Assembly: GCF_900215155.1 (NCBI RefSeq)
Contig: NZ_LT907980.1
Span: 682,001 to 746,000 of the forward strand
Origin: Marinobacter sp. LV10R510-11A
Lineage (GTDB): Bacteria; Pseudomonadota; Gammaproteobacteria; Pseudomonadales; Oleiphilaceae
Reading direction: 5' to 3'
DNA length: 64,000 nt
Of this stretch, positions 1 to 8,790 are shown in pieces. The translations under genes were made by a program, and so were the position numbers. The number at the start of each line of letters is the position of its first letter. Positions within the stretch are counted from its first letter, which is position 1. The notes beneath the pieces were generated by a model. The model was not told the origin of the DNA. It ran no database searches and worked only from the letters and a program-made list of their open reading frames with translations.

Positions 1-1
1 C

Positions 2-379
2 GACGCTCTGCTTCGGGAGCTGGTTAACCAGCATCAACATGGCGATAAAGGCACAGGTGCCGCGCTTGGGCCGGAAGCCGCCGCTGTGCTTGCAGACCAA
101 CTGCGCATGAAGGGCTATGAGGTGCAGGTTGTTGAAACCCCCTGGCAGCTCGACAGCAAGGACGCCCAGCTGGCGACGATGCTCATGGCAGGCTGGGTAA
201 CTGCAGCAAAACAACAAAGCCCGGGTGCTGAAGATGCCAGTGATCGGCTGGATGCCTGGTTTGCTGCCAGAAAGCAGCAACAGGTAGCGGGCGAGCTGGA
301 AATCACCGTGCACCATCAGGATGTTCTTGGCCTGCCGCCTGGCTGCGCTGTCGAAAAAATACTCGAACGATCCGCATGA
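2..379 (+). CDS. Class I SAM-dependent methyltransferase, C-terminal part (5' end outside window)
   Basis: The reading frame is open from base 2 to a TGA at 377-379, so the gene begins upstream of the window; 125 codons are visible. The visible part resembles the C-terminal half of bacterial SAM methyltransferases: a GPEAAAVLADQL segment, then a Gly-Tyr-x-Val strand, a TPWQL segment and MLMAGWVTAA, ending near VHHQDVLGLP. The SAM-binding glycine motif must lie upstream, so the family call rests on the tail only. Its stop overlaps the ATG of the next gene (ATGA), which argues for translational coupling with the membrane protein that follows. Substrate unknown. Confidence 0.6.
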   Translation, partial: DALLRELVNQHQHGDKGTGAALGPEAAAVLADQLRMKGYEVQVVETPWQLDSKDAQLATMLMAGWVTAAKQQSPGAEDASDRLDAWFAARKQQQVAGELEITVHHQDVLGLPPGCAVEKILERSA

Positions 380-1329
380 ATTTGTTTCGCAATACAGGCA
401 TTCGCATCGCATTGAAATGGCTGGTGACGGCTCTGATCATAGGTGCGGTATTGTTGTTCGTGGATGGCAAAACACTGATTCGCGAAGTTGCCCGCATTCC
501 TCCATCTGCGTTGGTTTTTGGGCTTGTGTTAGGCGTTGGCCAAGTGTGTTTGTCGGCTTGGCGGTGGCGGTATACTGCCGGCCTTCTAGGCCTTCCGATA
601 CCCTACATGCAGGCAGTGCGCGAGTATTATTTGGCAACCTTTACCAACCAGGTTTTGCCGGGCGGTGTTCTGGGTGATGTAAACCGGGCACTGCGTCATG
701 GTGCGGATACTGACAACCGGGCGGCAGCTGCCCACGGTGTGGCTATCGAGCGTTTGTCCGGGCAAGTAGTGCTGGCGGCTGTGGTTGTAACTGGCCTCGC
801 GTGGTTGTTTATCACAGGCAGAATTATCGGTAATGACGCCACCGGCTCAGGCTCTCTGGGCCATCTTTACTCGCTGCTTGCAGCCGTGGCCACTGTGGTT
901 TTACTGGCGTGGTTTTTTGCCCGGAGGAGCGAGCGGGTATCCGTATATTTTGACACGCTGCGCGAAGATCTCACTCTGGCTTTGTTGTCATGGCCAGCCT
1001 TCCCGTTGCAGGTGCTAACCTCTCTGCTAGTCGTGGCAAGTTATCTGGCGGTGTTCCTTGTACTTGCAAACGGCGCGGGTTATTTGGCTGGCCTGCCTTC
1101 GGCGGTTGTAGTCGCGGCGCTGTGCAGTCTTCTTTTGCTCAGCATGGTGATACCGGTTACTGTTTCTGGCTGGGGCGTCCGCGAAGGCGCAGCGGTTATC
1201 TTGTGGCCCATGGTGGGCTTGCCCGCGGAGCAGGGCGTGGCTCTGAGTGTGGCATATGGCGTTTTAATATTTGTTTCCAGCTTGCCGGGCGCCTTGTTTG
1301 TGTTCAGTTCGCCGGCAAAGAAATGCTGA
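376..1329 (+). CDS. Lysylphosphatidylglycerol synthase-type flippase domain membrane protein (UPF0104/YbhN family)
   Basis: This 317-residue polytopic inner-membrane protein has about seven to eight hydrophobic segments and no soluble domain. It shows family features: an early WRW segment after the second helix, a LATFTNQVLPGGVLGDVNRA loop (about residues 77-96), and a late SGWGVREGAAVI loop. It corresponds to the transmembrane flippase-like domain of MprF without the lysyl-transferase domain; in bacteria such proteins are usually inferred to move lipids or glycolipids. The start ATG overlaps the upstream methyltransferase stop. The 3' end overlaps the convergent RibD-like gene by 26 bases. 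Substrate cannot be told from sequence. Confidence 0.8.
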   Translation: MNLFRNTGIRIALKWLVTALIIGAVLLFVDGKTLIREVARIPPSALVFGLVLGVGQVCLSAWRWRYTAGLLGLPIPYMQAVREYYLATFTNQVLPGGVLGDVNRALRHGADTDNRAAAAHGVAIERLSGQVVLAAVVVTGLAWLFITGRIIGNDATGSGSLGHLYSLLAAVATVVLLAWFFARRSERVSVYFDTLREDLTLALLSWPAFPLQVLTSLLVVASYLAVFLVLANGAGYLAGLPSAVVVAALCSLLLLSMVIPVTVSGWGVREGAAVILWPMVGLPAEQGVALSVAYGVLIFVSSLPGALFVFSSPAKKC

Positions 1330-2182
1330 AATCCAGATCAAACAACATGTCAGTGCCCAGATTCACAAATCGAGACGCGGGCCGGAGCGCGTCATCCAAG
1401 AAGTCAATTTCTGGCAGGGAAAAAGCAGGCCTACCGCTGCCGATAATCATCGGTGCGACCATCACATGAAGGCGATTGAGCAAGCCAACTTCGAGGAAAG
1501 ATGAGATCGTCATGCCGCCGCCCTCTACGAAGATCTTTTTCAAACCAAGATCCGCAAGAACCTCAAGAATGAGTTTGGGGCTCACAGGCTCTATTCCATT
1601 GCCCAAACAGGGGATCTCTATTACGGCGCGCTCCCCATAGCCCTCAGCCATTCCAGGGGTATAGTCGCCGGCCACCAGTCGCAGTGTGGGTGCTGCTCCG
1701 TCCGTAAACAGGTGGTGGCTTTCCGGCACTCTGCGATTGCGATCAACAACCACTCTTACAGGATTTTCACCGCTGGTACAGCGCACGGTCAGCTGGGGGT
1801 TATCCGTTGCCGCCGTACCAGCGCCAACAACCACGGCATCCGAAAGCGCCCTTATGCGGTGCAGATGAACAATCCCATCGTTACCATTAATAAACCTGGA
1901 ATGCCCGGTAACCGTTGCGATACGGCCATCTAGGCTTTGCCCGAGCTGGCCGATAACGTGCAAGGGGGCGCCCGCAGCAAGTGGTGGGCATAAAGGTAGG
2001 AACACGCTGAGCAGTGCACTGGCTTCTTCTGTCGCTGGCACCAGCAGGCGCCATTCCCCGATACTGTTTAGCTCGAGGGCAGGTTCTTCAGATCCGGGGT
2101 GCGCCAGTGTCACACCCGTTCGGTTCTCCGCTAGCAAGATCAGTTTCCAAGCGGACTCAGTATCCAGAGCGTGAGAGGTCAT
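1304..2182 (-). CDS. RibD C-terminal-type reductase (dihydrofolate reductase-like fold)
   Basis: This is a 292-residue protein without the zinc deaminase domain of RibD. The reductase domain starts near residue 78 with GQLGQSLDGRIAT, then a HRIRALSDAVVVGAGTAATDNPQLTVR stretch (about 107-133), and ends with FVEGGGMTISSFLEVGLLNRLHVMVAPMIIGSG, the NADPH and substrate-binding hallmarks of RibD_C proteins. The first 75 residues have no recognisable domain. A GTP-derived pyrimidine or pteridine intermediate is the family's usual substrate. Its placement beside a methyltransferase and an LPG-synthase-type protein suggests an uncharacterised pterin or flavin-linked pathway rather than housekeeping riboflavin synthesis. 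It converges on and overlaps the membrane protein gene. Confidence 0.75.
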   Translation of the reverse strand: MTSHALDTESAWKLILLAENRTGVTLAHPGSEEPALELNSIGEWRLLVPATEEASALLSVFLPLCPPLAAGAPLHVIGQLGQSLDGRIATVTGHSRFINGNDGIVHLHRIRALSDAVVVGAGTAATDNPQLTVRCTSGENPVRVVVDRNRRVPESHHLFTDGAAPTLRLVAGDYTPGMAEGYGERAVIEIPCLGNGIEPVSPKLILEVLADLGLKKIFVEGGGMTISSFLEVGLLNRLHVMVAPMIIGSGRPAFSLPEIDFLDDALRPASRFVNLGTDMLFDLDFSISLPAN

Positions 2183-2224
2183 AAGATCCCTGCGTGATTG
2201 AGTTCACCCCAGTAGAGGCAGCTT

Positions 2225-2244
2225 CTGGCCGAACAAGCGGCCAG
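2225..2244 (-). other. 7-bp stem-loop between galU and the RibD-like gene
   Basis: CTGGCCG and CGGCCAG are separated by 6 bases, just downstream of the galU stop on the minus strand. There is no T-run, so this is not a classic intrinsic terminator; it could be an attenuating or RNA-stabilising hairpin. Confidence 0.3.
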
Positions 2245-2261
2245 TTCGCCGAAAGTGCCGC

Positions 2262-3101
2262 TTATTGCTGCTTTTTGTAGATGTTCTCGTACACGTAGTT
2301 GGTAGCTTCTACAAACCCGTCAATACTGCCGCAGTCAAAACGCCGGCCTTTAAACTGGTAGGCAAGCACGCAACCATTCTTCGCTTGCTCCAGCAGCGCA
2401 TCGGTGATTTGAATCTCACCATTTTTACCGGCCGGTGTACGCTCAAGAATGTCGAAAATGTCTGGTGTGAGAATATAACGGCCAATGATCGCCAGATTGC
2501 TTGGCGCGTCTTCAGGTGCCGGTTTTTCAACCATATCGGTGATGCGGTACAGGCCGTCCTTCATGGACTCACCGGCAATCACACCGTACTTATGCGTTTC
2601 ATCTGCAGGAACTTCTTCAATGGCAACAATGGAGCAGCGGAACTGGTTATACAATTTAACCATCTGCGCCAAAACGCCGTCTTCGCCTTCGCCCGGCCCA
2701 ACACAGAAGTCGTCTGCGAGCACAACCGCAAACGGGTTGTCGCCCATCAGGTTGCGGCCGCTCAGAATGGCGTGGCCAAGTCCCTTCATCTCAACCTGGC
2801 GGGTAAACGCGAAGGTATTGTTGTCGATCAAATCACGAATGGAGGTCAGCAGGCCTTCTTTGCCTGATCCCGCAATCTGGTGCTCAAGTTCGTAGCTAAT
2901 ATCAAAATGGTCTTCAATGGCCCGCTTTCCGCGCCCCGTCACAAAGCCAAACTCATGAATACCGGCTGCGGCTGCTTCTTCCACGCCGTACTGCACCAAC
3001 GGCTTATTAACAATGGGCAGGATTTCTTTCGGCATCGCTTTTGTAGCTGGCAAAAAGCGGGTGCCGTAACCGGCAACTGGGAACAGGCATTGTTTGATCA
3101 T
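2262..3101 (-). CDS. galU: UTP-glucose-1-phosphate uridylyltransferase
   Basis: Makes UDP-glucose from UTP and glucose-1-phosphate, the sugar donor for both the OpgH glucan polymerase and the exopolysaccharide locus in this window. The 279 residues match the family length. The N-terminus carries the nucleotide-binding motif FPVAGYGTRFLPATKAMPKE, followed by KPLVQYGVEEA. Further in are VVLADDFC for metal and nucleotide binding and EKPAPEDAPSNLAIIGRYIL. It is a cytosolic nucleotidyltransferase fold. It is transcribed away from the barrel gene at 3404 and reads toward the RibD-like gene after an 80-base gap. Start ATG at 3101-3099. Confidence 0.95.
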   Translation of the reverse strand: MIKQCLFPVAGYGTRFLPATKAMPKEILPIVNKPLVQYGVEEAAAAGIHEFGFVTGRGKRAIEDHFDISYELEHQIAGSGKEGLLTSIRDLIDNNTFAFTRQVEMKGLGHAILSGRNLMGDNPFAVVLADDFCVGPGEGEDGVLAQMVKLYNQFRCSIVAIEEVPADETHKYGVIAGESMKDGLYRITDMVEKPAPEDAPSNLAIIGRYILTPDIFDILERTPAGKNGEIQITDALLEQAKNGCVLAYQFKGRRFDCGSIDGFVEATNYVYENIYKKQQ

Positions 3102-3403
3102 TGCGTTCGTCCTTTGGTGGGGATTTGTAGCCGGCCAGCTGCTTCGTCAGGCAGGCAGTTTCCATAGAGTGCGGCGAGTTTACCAAGTTATCCGTTCAAA
3201 GGGAGAGGGTGGGCGAGATTCATTACGTTTTGTAACCGGCGGTTTAGCCGAGCGTGTTCCGGTAAGATGCCCGTCGTATCTCATGCAGTAGATTTAAATG
3301 TCGCTATAACCTACTGTTTTTAGTTATGTTAAAATTGTAATTTTTGGCAACTGCCACTAGATTCTGGCGTGGTGTTTTTTTAGACTCCCCCTGTGGTTTT
3401 TAA
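3102..3403. promoter_or_regulatory. Divergent intergenic region between galU and the barrel gene
   Basis: These 302 bases lie between two divergent genes and must carry both promoters. The half nearest the barrel gene (about 3290-3400) is distinctly AT-rich. I could not assign a convincing -35/-10 pair, and I see no coding signal here. Confidence 0.35.
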
Positions 3404-4600
3404 ATGTTCCGTAATTCTTATTCTTCACTCCAAAGAGGCTTTTCTGTGGGACGTATTCTGCTCGCAGCTCTAATGTTTAGCTTGGCTGCGGGCCAGGTGT
3501 CAGCGAACAGTGGGCGATCTACCGCCGAGTCCTCTTTGTGGGATCTGTATCCTTCAGATCTTCTTCAATCGGTTACCCGTTATGTTGCTTCCCATGTTGA
3601 GTTTTCCGGCAACTCCAGACAAACCAGTGACAGAGCGGACGGGCGAATCAATCTAACGAGCAATAATCTGCTCTGGTCCCGACACGTACTCGGCCTCAAC
3701 TTCAGCGATTCTGTTGCTCGCGAGGGCAGTGCCGAATCTACCACTCTTGCCCTGCGATACTCTTTTCCATTTGCAGGCAGTGATATCCGGGTTGATCTCG
3801 CAAACAGAGATTATTCCGGTGCTGTGAGCGGTTCGGGGCAGCGTTACGATGCCCATGGCGAGCGCCGCAACCTTAGGGTGACCGGCAACCGTTCCCTCTG
3901 GTCGTGGCAGGGCATTCAAGTAGACAGTGTGTTTTCCCACACCAGCGGCACCAGCAGTGCGTTTGAAGACGCCGTATGGCTTGAGGATTCTGCGCACCGG
4001 CTCTCGAGTTTCGGGCTTGAAGGCAAGGCTTCACGGGAGCTGATTGGCGGATTTTATGCAGCGTCATCTCTAACCGCGGTTGGCGGACTGGATTCTGAGG
4101 AGTTTTTCAGCGCATCTGGTTATCGCAGTGATGACGATGGCTTTCACAAACTGGCTCTCGCAGCCTCTCTCAGCCGAGAAGTGCTGAGCTGGAACCTTGG
4201 ATTAAATGGGCGGTATCAGTTTGCCCCAGGAGATTTGCCATCCTCCGAATATCTGGCCATTGCGGGGCCTAGCCTGATGCGCGGCTTTAACGGCCAGTCA
4301 GTGTATGTGGCTGAAGGTGGCTGGCTGCGGATGAATGCGCGCAGCCCGGGCTACCATTGGCCATTTGCATCTGAGCTAAACTCCTCCATTACGTTTTCTC
4401 TGCTTCAGGGCTGGGCGCCATACTCAGCGGCCCAGTCTGATCGTTTTGGCAGCACCAGTTCTGGCGAAGTTTCCTTCCAGCTCTATTCCAGAGACTTCCG
4501 TGCAGACATGAGCGTGGGGCAAATGCTCAACGCTTCCAACACCGCTCTCATGATGCCTACCCACCCTGATCTTTCCTTTTCTATTACCGTTAGCATCTGA
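3404..4600 (+). CDS. POTRA-less TpsB (ShlB/FhaC)-like outer-membrane beta-barrel protein
   Basis: This 398-residue protein has an N-terminal signal peptide (about residues 17-36, VGRILLAALMFSLAAGQVSA). The rest is alternating polar/hydrophobic beta-strand sequence ending in SFSITVSI, typical of a barrel terminus. Around residues 275-310 it carries LPSSEYLAIAGPSLMRGFNG and then a GGWLRMNAR strand. This matches the conserved LPSSEQF-GG-SVRGF region and following strand of two-partner-secretion translocators. The usual 150-200-residue POTRA region is missing, and no TpsA-type exoprotein gene is next to it. Its job is unknown; position between galU and opgG may link it to the cell envelope. The barrel call is firmer than the TpsB relationship. 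Confidence 0.65.
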   Translation: MFRNSYSSLQRGFSVGRILLAALMFSLAAGQVSANSGRSTAESSLWDLYPSDLLQSVTRYVASHVEFSGNSRQTSDRADGRINLTSNNLLWSRHVLGLNFSDSVAREGSAESTTLALRYSFPFAGSDIRVDLANRDYSGAVSGSGQRYDAHGERRNLRVTGNRSLWSWQGIQVDSVFSHTSGTSSAFEDAVWLEDSAHRLSSFGLEGKASRELIGGFYAASSLTAVGGLDSEEFFSASGYRSDDDGFHKLALAASLSREVLSWNLGLNGRYQFAPGDLPSSEYLAIAGPSLMRGFNGQSVYVAEGGWLRMNARSPGYHWPFASELNSSITFSLLQGWAPYSAAQSDRFGSTSSGEVSFQLYSRDFRADMSVGQMLNASNTALMMPTHPDLSFSITVSI

Positions 4601-4687
4601 TCGCAAGCTCCCCTTACCAAGATGTCACTTGAGACAACCCCTGTCGTGGGTGTTACATGTGTGGCTAGGTTTGCAAGGAGTTTCGCT

Positions 4688-6241
4688 ATGGCTGTACCAC
4701 GGCTGCCCGTGTTTTTTTGTTCTTTTATTATTCTGATCACGATTTCCGGCTACGCGCAGGCGTTCGGTTTTAACGATGTGGCTGAAAAAGCCAAAGCCCT
4801 GGCTGGTGAAAAGTATCAGAAACCCGCACAGGCCCCCGACTTCCTCAAAAACCTTAGTTACACCGATTACCAGTCGATCCGCTTTAAGCCCGAAGAGAGC
4901 CTTTGGCGATCTGGCAAGTCACGGTTTCAGGTGATGATGATTCCCCAGGGCAGCTTTTACTCCAATGCTGTCCAGCTCAATGTTATCGATAGCGAAGGTG
5001 TACAACCCATCGGGTTTGATAAAGCCCGGTTTGAATACTCCAACCCTGAACTGGCGAAACGGATTCCTGCAGACCTTGGTTATGCTGGGTTCAAGTTAAC
5101 CTATCCCTTATCCGGCAAAGATGTACAAAACCAGTTTTTGGTGTTTGGCGGTGCGAGTTATTTTCGGGGCGTAGGAGCGAGCCAAAACTTCGGGCTTTCG
5201 GGCCGGGGAATATCGATAAACACAGGCCTGCCATCCGGTGAGGAGTTCCCGGCATTCACTGAATTCTGGATGGAACACCCGAAGGCAGGTAGCGACGTTA
5301 TGGTGGTCTACGGCCTGCTGGATGGCACCAGCCTAACGGGTGCTTACCGCTTTGAAATTCATCCGGGTAAAAACACGCAAATGGATGTGACTGCCCAACT
5401 GTTTTTCCGCAATGACATTGAGCAGCTAGGCCAGGCACCGCTCACATCCATGTTTTTCTATGGGGACAACACACTACGCCCACGGGGGGAGTGGCGCCCC
5501 CAGGTGCATGATTCTGATGGCCTGCTGATCAACGACGACAAAACCGGTGAATGGCTCTGGCGGCCGCTCGTTAATCCGGCCGACCTGCAGCTGAGCTATC
5601 ATCATGTGCAAGATCTTGGTGGCTTCGGCCTGATTCAGCGTGACCGACAGTTCAATGATTTTCAGGACAACGAAGCACGCTACGACCGCAGGCCAAGCAT
5701 GTGGGTAAAGCCTCTTGGCAAAGACCATGAAGGCTGGGGAAAAGGTGAGGTCGTGCTCGTTGAAATCCCATCGGGCGCAGAAACCAACGATAACATCGTG
5801 GCTTTCTTCAAGCCGGATAAATCAGTCAACGCCGGTGAAAATCGCCGCCTTGAGTACTCTGTTACCTTCGGCGAGCCCGAAATTACCGAACAACCGAATG
5901 GCCAAGCCGTGCGGACGTTTATTGGCAATGGTAGAGAGAATGGTGGTTCAGGTGACGCTTTGCGATTGATTGTTGACTTCAAAGGCGGTGAGCTCGCTGG
6001 GCTTAGCCCGGATGCGGCGGTTGTCAGTCAAGTGAGCGGCGGTGAAGGCGTTGAGGTGATTGAGCACTTTGTTGAGTATATTGAGGTCAGCGATGTGTGG
6101 CGCCTGTCGATTCTCGCAAAGCCTCCCGCAGAGCAGCCGCTCACGCTGAGAGGCGTTTTGAATAGGGATAATAACCCCGTCACGGAAACCTGGACTTACC
6201 TGCTTGGGCCCAAAACAGACTTGCGTGGAAATCCAAAGTAG
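4688..6241 (+). CDS. opgG: Periplasmic glucan biosynthesis protein OpgG/MdoG
   Basis: Needed for assembly or branching of osmoregulated periplasmic glucans with OpgH; acts in the periplasm. I choose ATG 4688 rather than an in-frame upstream start at 4622, because an AAGGAG ribosome site ends 7 bases before it and it gives a proper signal peptide (MAVPRLPVFFCSFIILITIS, cleavage after AQA). The mature protein begins FGFNDVAEKAKALA, then YQSIRFKPEESLW, both OpgG-type landmarks, and contains GGASYFRGVGASQNFGLSGRG with EEFPAFTEFW. The 517 residues are the usual family length. OpgG and OpgD are close homologues; neighbourhood with opgH favours OpgG. Confidence 0.9.
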   Translation: MAVPRLPVFFCSFIILITISGYAQAFGFNDVAEKAKALAGEKYQKPAQAPDFLKNLSYTDYQSIRFKPEESLWRSGKSRFQVMMIPQGSFYSNAVQLNVIDSEGVQPIGFDKARFEYSNPELAKRIPADLGYAGFKLTYPLSGKDVQNQFLVFGGASYFRGVGASQNFGLSGRGISINTGLPSGEEFPAFTEFWMEHPKAGSDVMVVYGLLDGTSLTGAYRFEIHPGKNTQMDVTAQLFFRNDIEQLGQAPLTSMFFYGDNTLRPRGEWRPQVHDSDGLLINDDKTGEWLWRPLVNPADLQLSYHHVQDLGGFGLIQRDRQFNDFQDNEARYDRRPSMWVKPLGKDHEGWGKGEVVLVEIPSGAETNDNIVAFFKPDKSVNAGENRRLEYSVTFGEPEITEQPNGQAVRTFIGNGRENGGSGDALRLIVDFKGGELAGLSPDAAVVSQVSGGEGVEVIEHFVEYIEVSDVWRLSILAKPPAEQPLTLRGVLNRDNNPVTETWTYLLGPKTDLRGNPK

Positions 6242-6264
6242 ATCTAACAGGCAGCGAGACGAAC

Positions 6265-6564
6265 ATGGACGATATTTCCTTCCAACATGTATTCAGCCGT
6301 GTGTATGGCTATTTGTGCGAAGCAGGTGTGGAAATGACCAGTGAGCGCTGCCGCCAGATGCTGCAGCTCATCGACGAAGCCATGGCCGAGATCGGCGAAG
6401 GCTCTAACAATATTGTTAATGACCGCCGTGAGCTGACAGGCCACCGATTATTAAAGAGCGTTATGGACCGCCTGCCGGAATACTTTGCTATTCCCGAGGT
6501 GGTCATTCCTTTAGCAGCACCGCCTTTGTGCAGAGGCAGCATTGGGTACCATCGCCGTGGATAG
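6265..6564 (+). CDS. Small conserved-looking protein between opgG and opgH
   Basis: A 99-residue ORF starts 23 bases after opgG and overlaps the start of opgH by 23 bases. An AGGCAGCGAG purine stretch precedes its ATG. The first 75 residues are helical and acidic (SERCRQMLQLIDEAMAEIG, then RRELTGHRLLKSVMDRLPEYF). The last 25 residues, past VVIPLAAPP, share the DNA with the opgH start and look unconstrained. No domain is recognised. The position suggests a role in or with the OpgGH glucan synthase, by coupling or by direct interaction, but that is inference. Confidence 0.6.
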   Translation: MDDISFQHVFSRVYGYLCEAGVEMTSERCRQMLQLIDEAMAEIGEGSNNIVNDRRELTGHRLLKSVMDRLPEYFAIPEVVIPLAAPPLCRGSIGYHRRG

Positions 6565-8662
6565 TGCCGAAACGCGAAGCCCTGTGACACACAGGTGGCG
6601 AAGGGTCGCGAACCTGCGGCGCGCTGTGTTGATGCTGCTGGTATTTGGTCAAACCGGTGTGGCGTCTTATTTTCTGCTATGGGTGTTGCCATACCATGGT
6701 GGAACTTTGCTCGAAATCGGCATGCTGGTGCTCTTTTCCATTCTTTACGCGTGGATAGCCATCGGGTTCTGGACGGCTGTGTTCGGCTTTGTAATCAGGC
6801 TATTGGGCGGTGACCGACACTCCATCCTCAAACGCCACACAGACGCAGAACTGCTGGAAACACCGCTGGCGAAAACGGCCGTGCTATTGCCCATCTACCA
6901 TGAGCCGGTGCACTGGACACTCAGCGGCCTTAAGGCTGTGTACCGTGACATTGAACGCACCGGACAGATCGATCACTTCGAGTTTTACATACTTTCCGAC
7001 AGCCGAAACCCCGACGTTTGGCTGGAGGAGCAGGTTGCATGGAGCAAACTGGCGATAGAACTTGGCGGTGAGGGCAGAATCTTCTACCGCCGGCGGCCGG
7101 TGAATCTCAACTACAAAAGCGGCAACGTAGCCGATTTTCTCCGTCGCTGGGGTAAGCGCTGCAAGTATATGGTGGTGCTGGATGCAGACAGCCTGATGAC
7201 CGGTAGCAGCATTGTTCGTATGGTGCGGCTTATGCAGCGCGAGCCCAATGTGGGCATCTTGCAAACCAACCCGAGCATCATCAACGGGCAGTCACTGTTC
7301 GCTCGAATTCAGCAGTTTGCTAACCGCTTCTACTCCACTTTATTTGCCAATGGGCTGGCAGCTATCCAGATGGGAGATGCCGCATTCTGGGGCCATAACG
7401 CCATTCTTCGCATCGAACCGTTTATGAAGCATTGCGGCCTGCGCAAGCTGCCCGGCATCGGGATCTTCGGCGGCCCCATCATGAGCCACGATTTTGTTGA
7501 GGCTGCTTACATGGGGCGTGCCGGCTACGAAGTTTGGCTGGAGCCGGGTCTGGGCGGCAGCTATGAAGAGTCGCCACCAACCCTGGCCGACGAACTTGCC
7601 CGGGACAGCCGATGGGCGAAAGGCAACCTTCAGCATCTTTGGATCATGTTGCGGGAGCCGGGTTTGCGCTTCGCTCATCGCATGGCTTTTCTCAATGGCA
7701 TTATGGCTTATGTGGCCTCACCGCTATGGCTCGGGTTTCTGATTCTTACCACCGTCGCGGCGGCCAATATGACGTTGTCGCCCATCGAATACTTTCCTGA
7801 TGGGCATCAGGGGCTTTTCCCGCTGTGGCCTGAATGGCGGCCCGAATGGGCGTTGGGCCTCGCGCTGAGCACCCTCGCCCTGTTGTTTTTCCCAAAGTTT
7901 CTGGCAATTCTTGATGCCGTTATCCATAGATTTACCAAAGAGTTCGGTGGGCTGTTTCGTTTGTTCTGCAGCGTCATGTTGGAAATCGTGATTTCAGTAT
8001 TGCTGGCGCCATTGCGCATGTGGGCACACAGTCGTTATGTCGTCTCAGCACTGCTGAACGTTTCTCTGCAATGGGCGGGGCAAAACCGAACTGAGGAAAC
8101 GGGCTGGAAAGAGGCCTTTGTAACGCAACTGCCGGGGATGCTACTGGGTGCAGGGTGGTCCTCGTTCGCCTGGAGCTTGGATACCATGTTCTTTTTATGG
8201 TCGCTGCCTGTCGCTTTGCCGTTGATTCTGGCTGCGCCGACTGCCGTGTATCTCAGCCGGAATTCACTCGGGCAGGCGTTAAAAAAACGCCGCCTTCTGC
8301 TTATACCCGAGGAGCGCAAGACAATGCCTCTGCTTGAGGATGCCGTTTGGTACCGCTCCCACCAGCTATTGAATCCAACCCTTACGCCACTTGAGCAAGC
8401 CGTGCTGAGGCTGGATCACAATCGTTTGCACCAGGCGTTGGCGTGGGACCACCGCCACGGTTCGCGAAAGGCGGAGCTGGAGTCGTGCGTGGCGCGATGT
8501 CTTGAAGAAGGGCCGGGCGCACTTTCACGATTAGAGATGAGCCAGATTGCCAGAGATCGGCAATCCCTGAGTGCGCTACATGAAGGTGCTTGGCGAGCGT
8601 CACCCGACAGCTTCTGGGGTCGCTCCATAGCACGGCTGAGCGCTCACGTTAAAGACACTTAG
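6542..8662 (+). CDS. opgH: Glucan biosynthesis glucosyltransferase OpgH/MdoH
   Basis: Inner-membrane GT2-family glucosyltransferase that polymerises UDP-glucose into the linear glucan backbone of periplasmic glucans. The first in-frame start is TTG 6542, with GTG 6557 as an alternative. Two N-terminal membrane segments (about residues 30-85) come first. The catalytic domain follows: LLPIYHEPVHW, YKSGNVADFLRRWG, the metal-binding VLDADSLM (about 215), AFWGHNAILR, and RDSRWAKGNLQHLW for the (R/Q)xxRW motif. Further membrane helices follow to about residue 590, then a basic cytosolic tail. At 706 residues it is shorter than the roughly 850-residue enterobacterial protein, mostly at the N-terminus. 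Confidence 0.92.
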   Translation: MGTIAVDSAETRSPVTHRWRRVANLRRAVLMLLVFGQTGVASYFLLWVLPYHGGTLLEIGMLVLFSILYAWIAIGFWTAVFGFVIRLLGGDRHSILKRHTDAELLETPLAKTAVLLPIYHEPVHWTLSGLKAVYRDIERTGQIDHFEFYILSDSRNPDVWLEEQVAWSKLAIELGGEGRIFYRRRPVNLNYKSGNVADFLRRWGKRCKYMVVLDADSLMTGSSIVRMVRLMQREPNVGILQTNPSIINGQSLFARIQQFANRFYSTLFANGLAAIQMGDAAFWGHNAILRIEPFMKHCGLRKLPGIGIFGGPIMSHDFVEAAYMGRAGYEVWLEPGLGGSYEESPPTLADELARDSRWAKGNLQHLWIMLREPGLRFAHRMAFLNGIMAYVASPLWLGFLILTTVAAANMTLSPIEYFPDGHQGLFPLWPEWRPEWALGLALSTLALLFFPKFLAILDAVIHRFTKEFGGLFRLFCSVMLEIVISVLLAPLRMWAHSRYVVSALLNVSLQWAGQNRTEETGWKEAFVTQLPGMLLGAGWSSFAWSLDTMFFLWSLPVALPLILAAPTAVYLSRNSLGQALKKRRLLLIPEERKTMPLLEDAVWYRSHQLLNPTLTPLEQAVLRLDHNRLHQALAWDHRHGSRKAELESCVARCLEEGPGALSRLEMSQIARDRQSLSALHEGAWRASPDSFWGRSIARLSAHVKDT

Positions 8663-8716
8663 TTTGATTTGGCTTACTTATTCAATCTGCCAGTCATTCG
8701 TTTAGCTTTTCTACCG

Positions 8717-8751
8717 ATTGTTAACAATGCCGCTCAAGGATTGTTGACAAT
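8717..8751. promoter_or_regulatory. Two operator-like palindromes upstream of the GntR gene
   Basis: ATTGTTAACAAT at 8717-8728 is a perfect 12-bp palindrome, and ATTGTTGACAAT at 8740-8751 differs from dyad symmetry at one centre position. They start 23 bases apart, about two helical turns. The second covers the -35 element of the candidate promoter. This form is what FCD-type GntR regulators commonly bind. Confidence 0.65.
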
Positions 8752-8772
8752 ATGCGGTATCCGGCGTAAATT
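8744..8772 (+). promoter_or_regulatory. Candidate sigma-70 promoter of the gntR-prp operon
   Basis: TTGACA (8744-8749), a 17-base spacer, then TAAATT (8767-8772). The -35 lies inside an operator palindrome, so binding there would block transcription. Predicted start is near 8779, leaving a leader of about 25 bases. Confidence 0.6.
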
Positions 8773-8790
8773 TCGACGTACCAAGTTCAT

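Noticed and set aside
2265..2867. 200-codon plus-strand ORF
   Set aside because: Entirely antisense to galU; its length reflects codon bias of the real gene.
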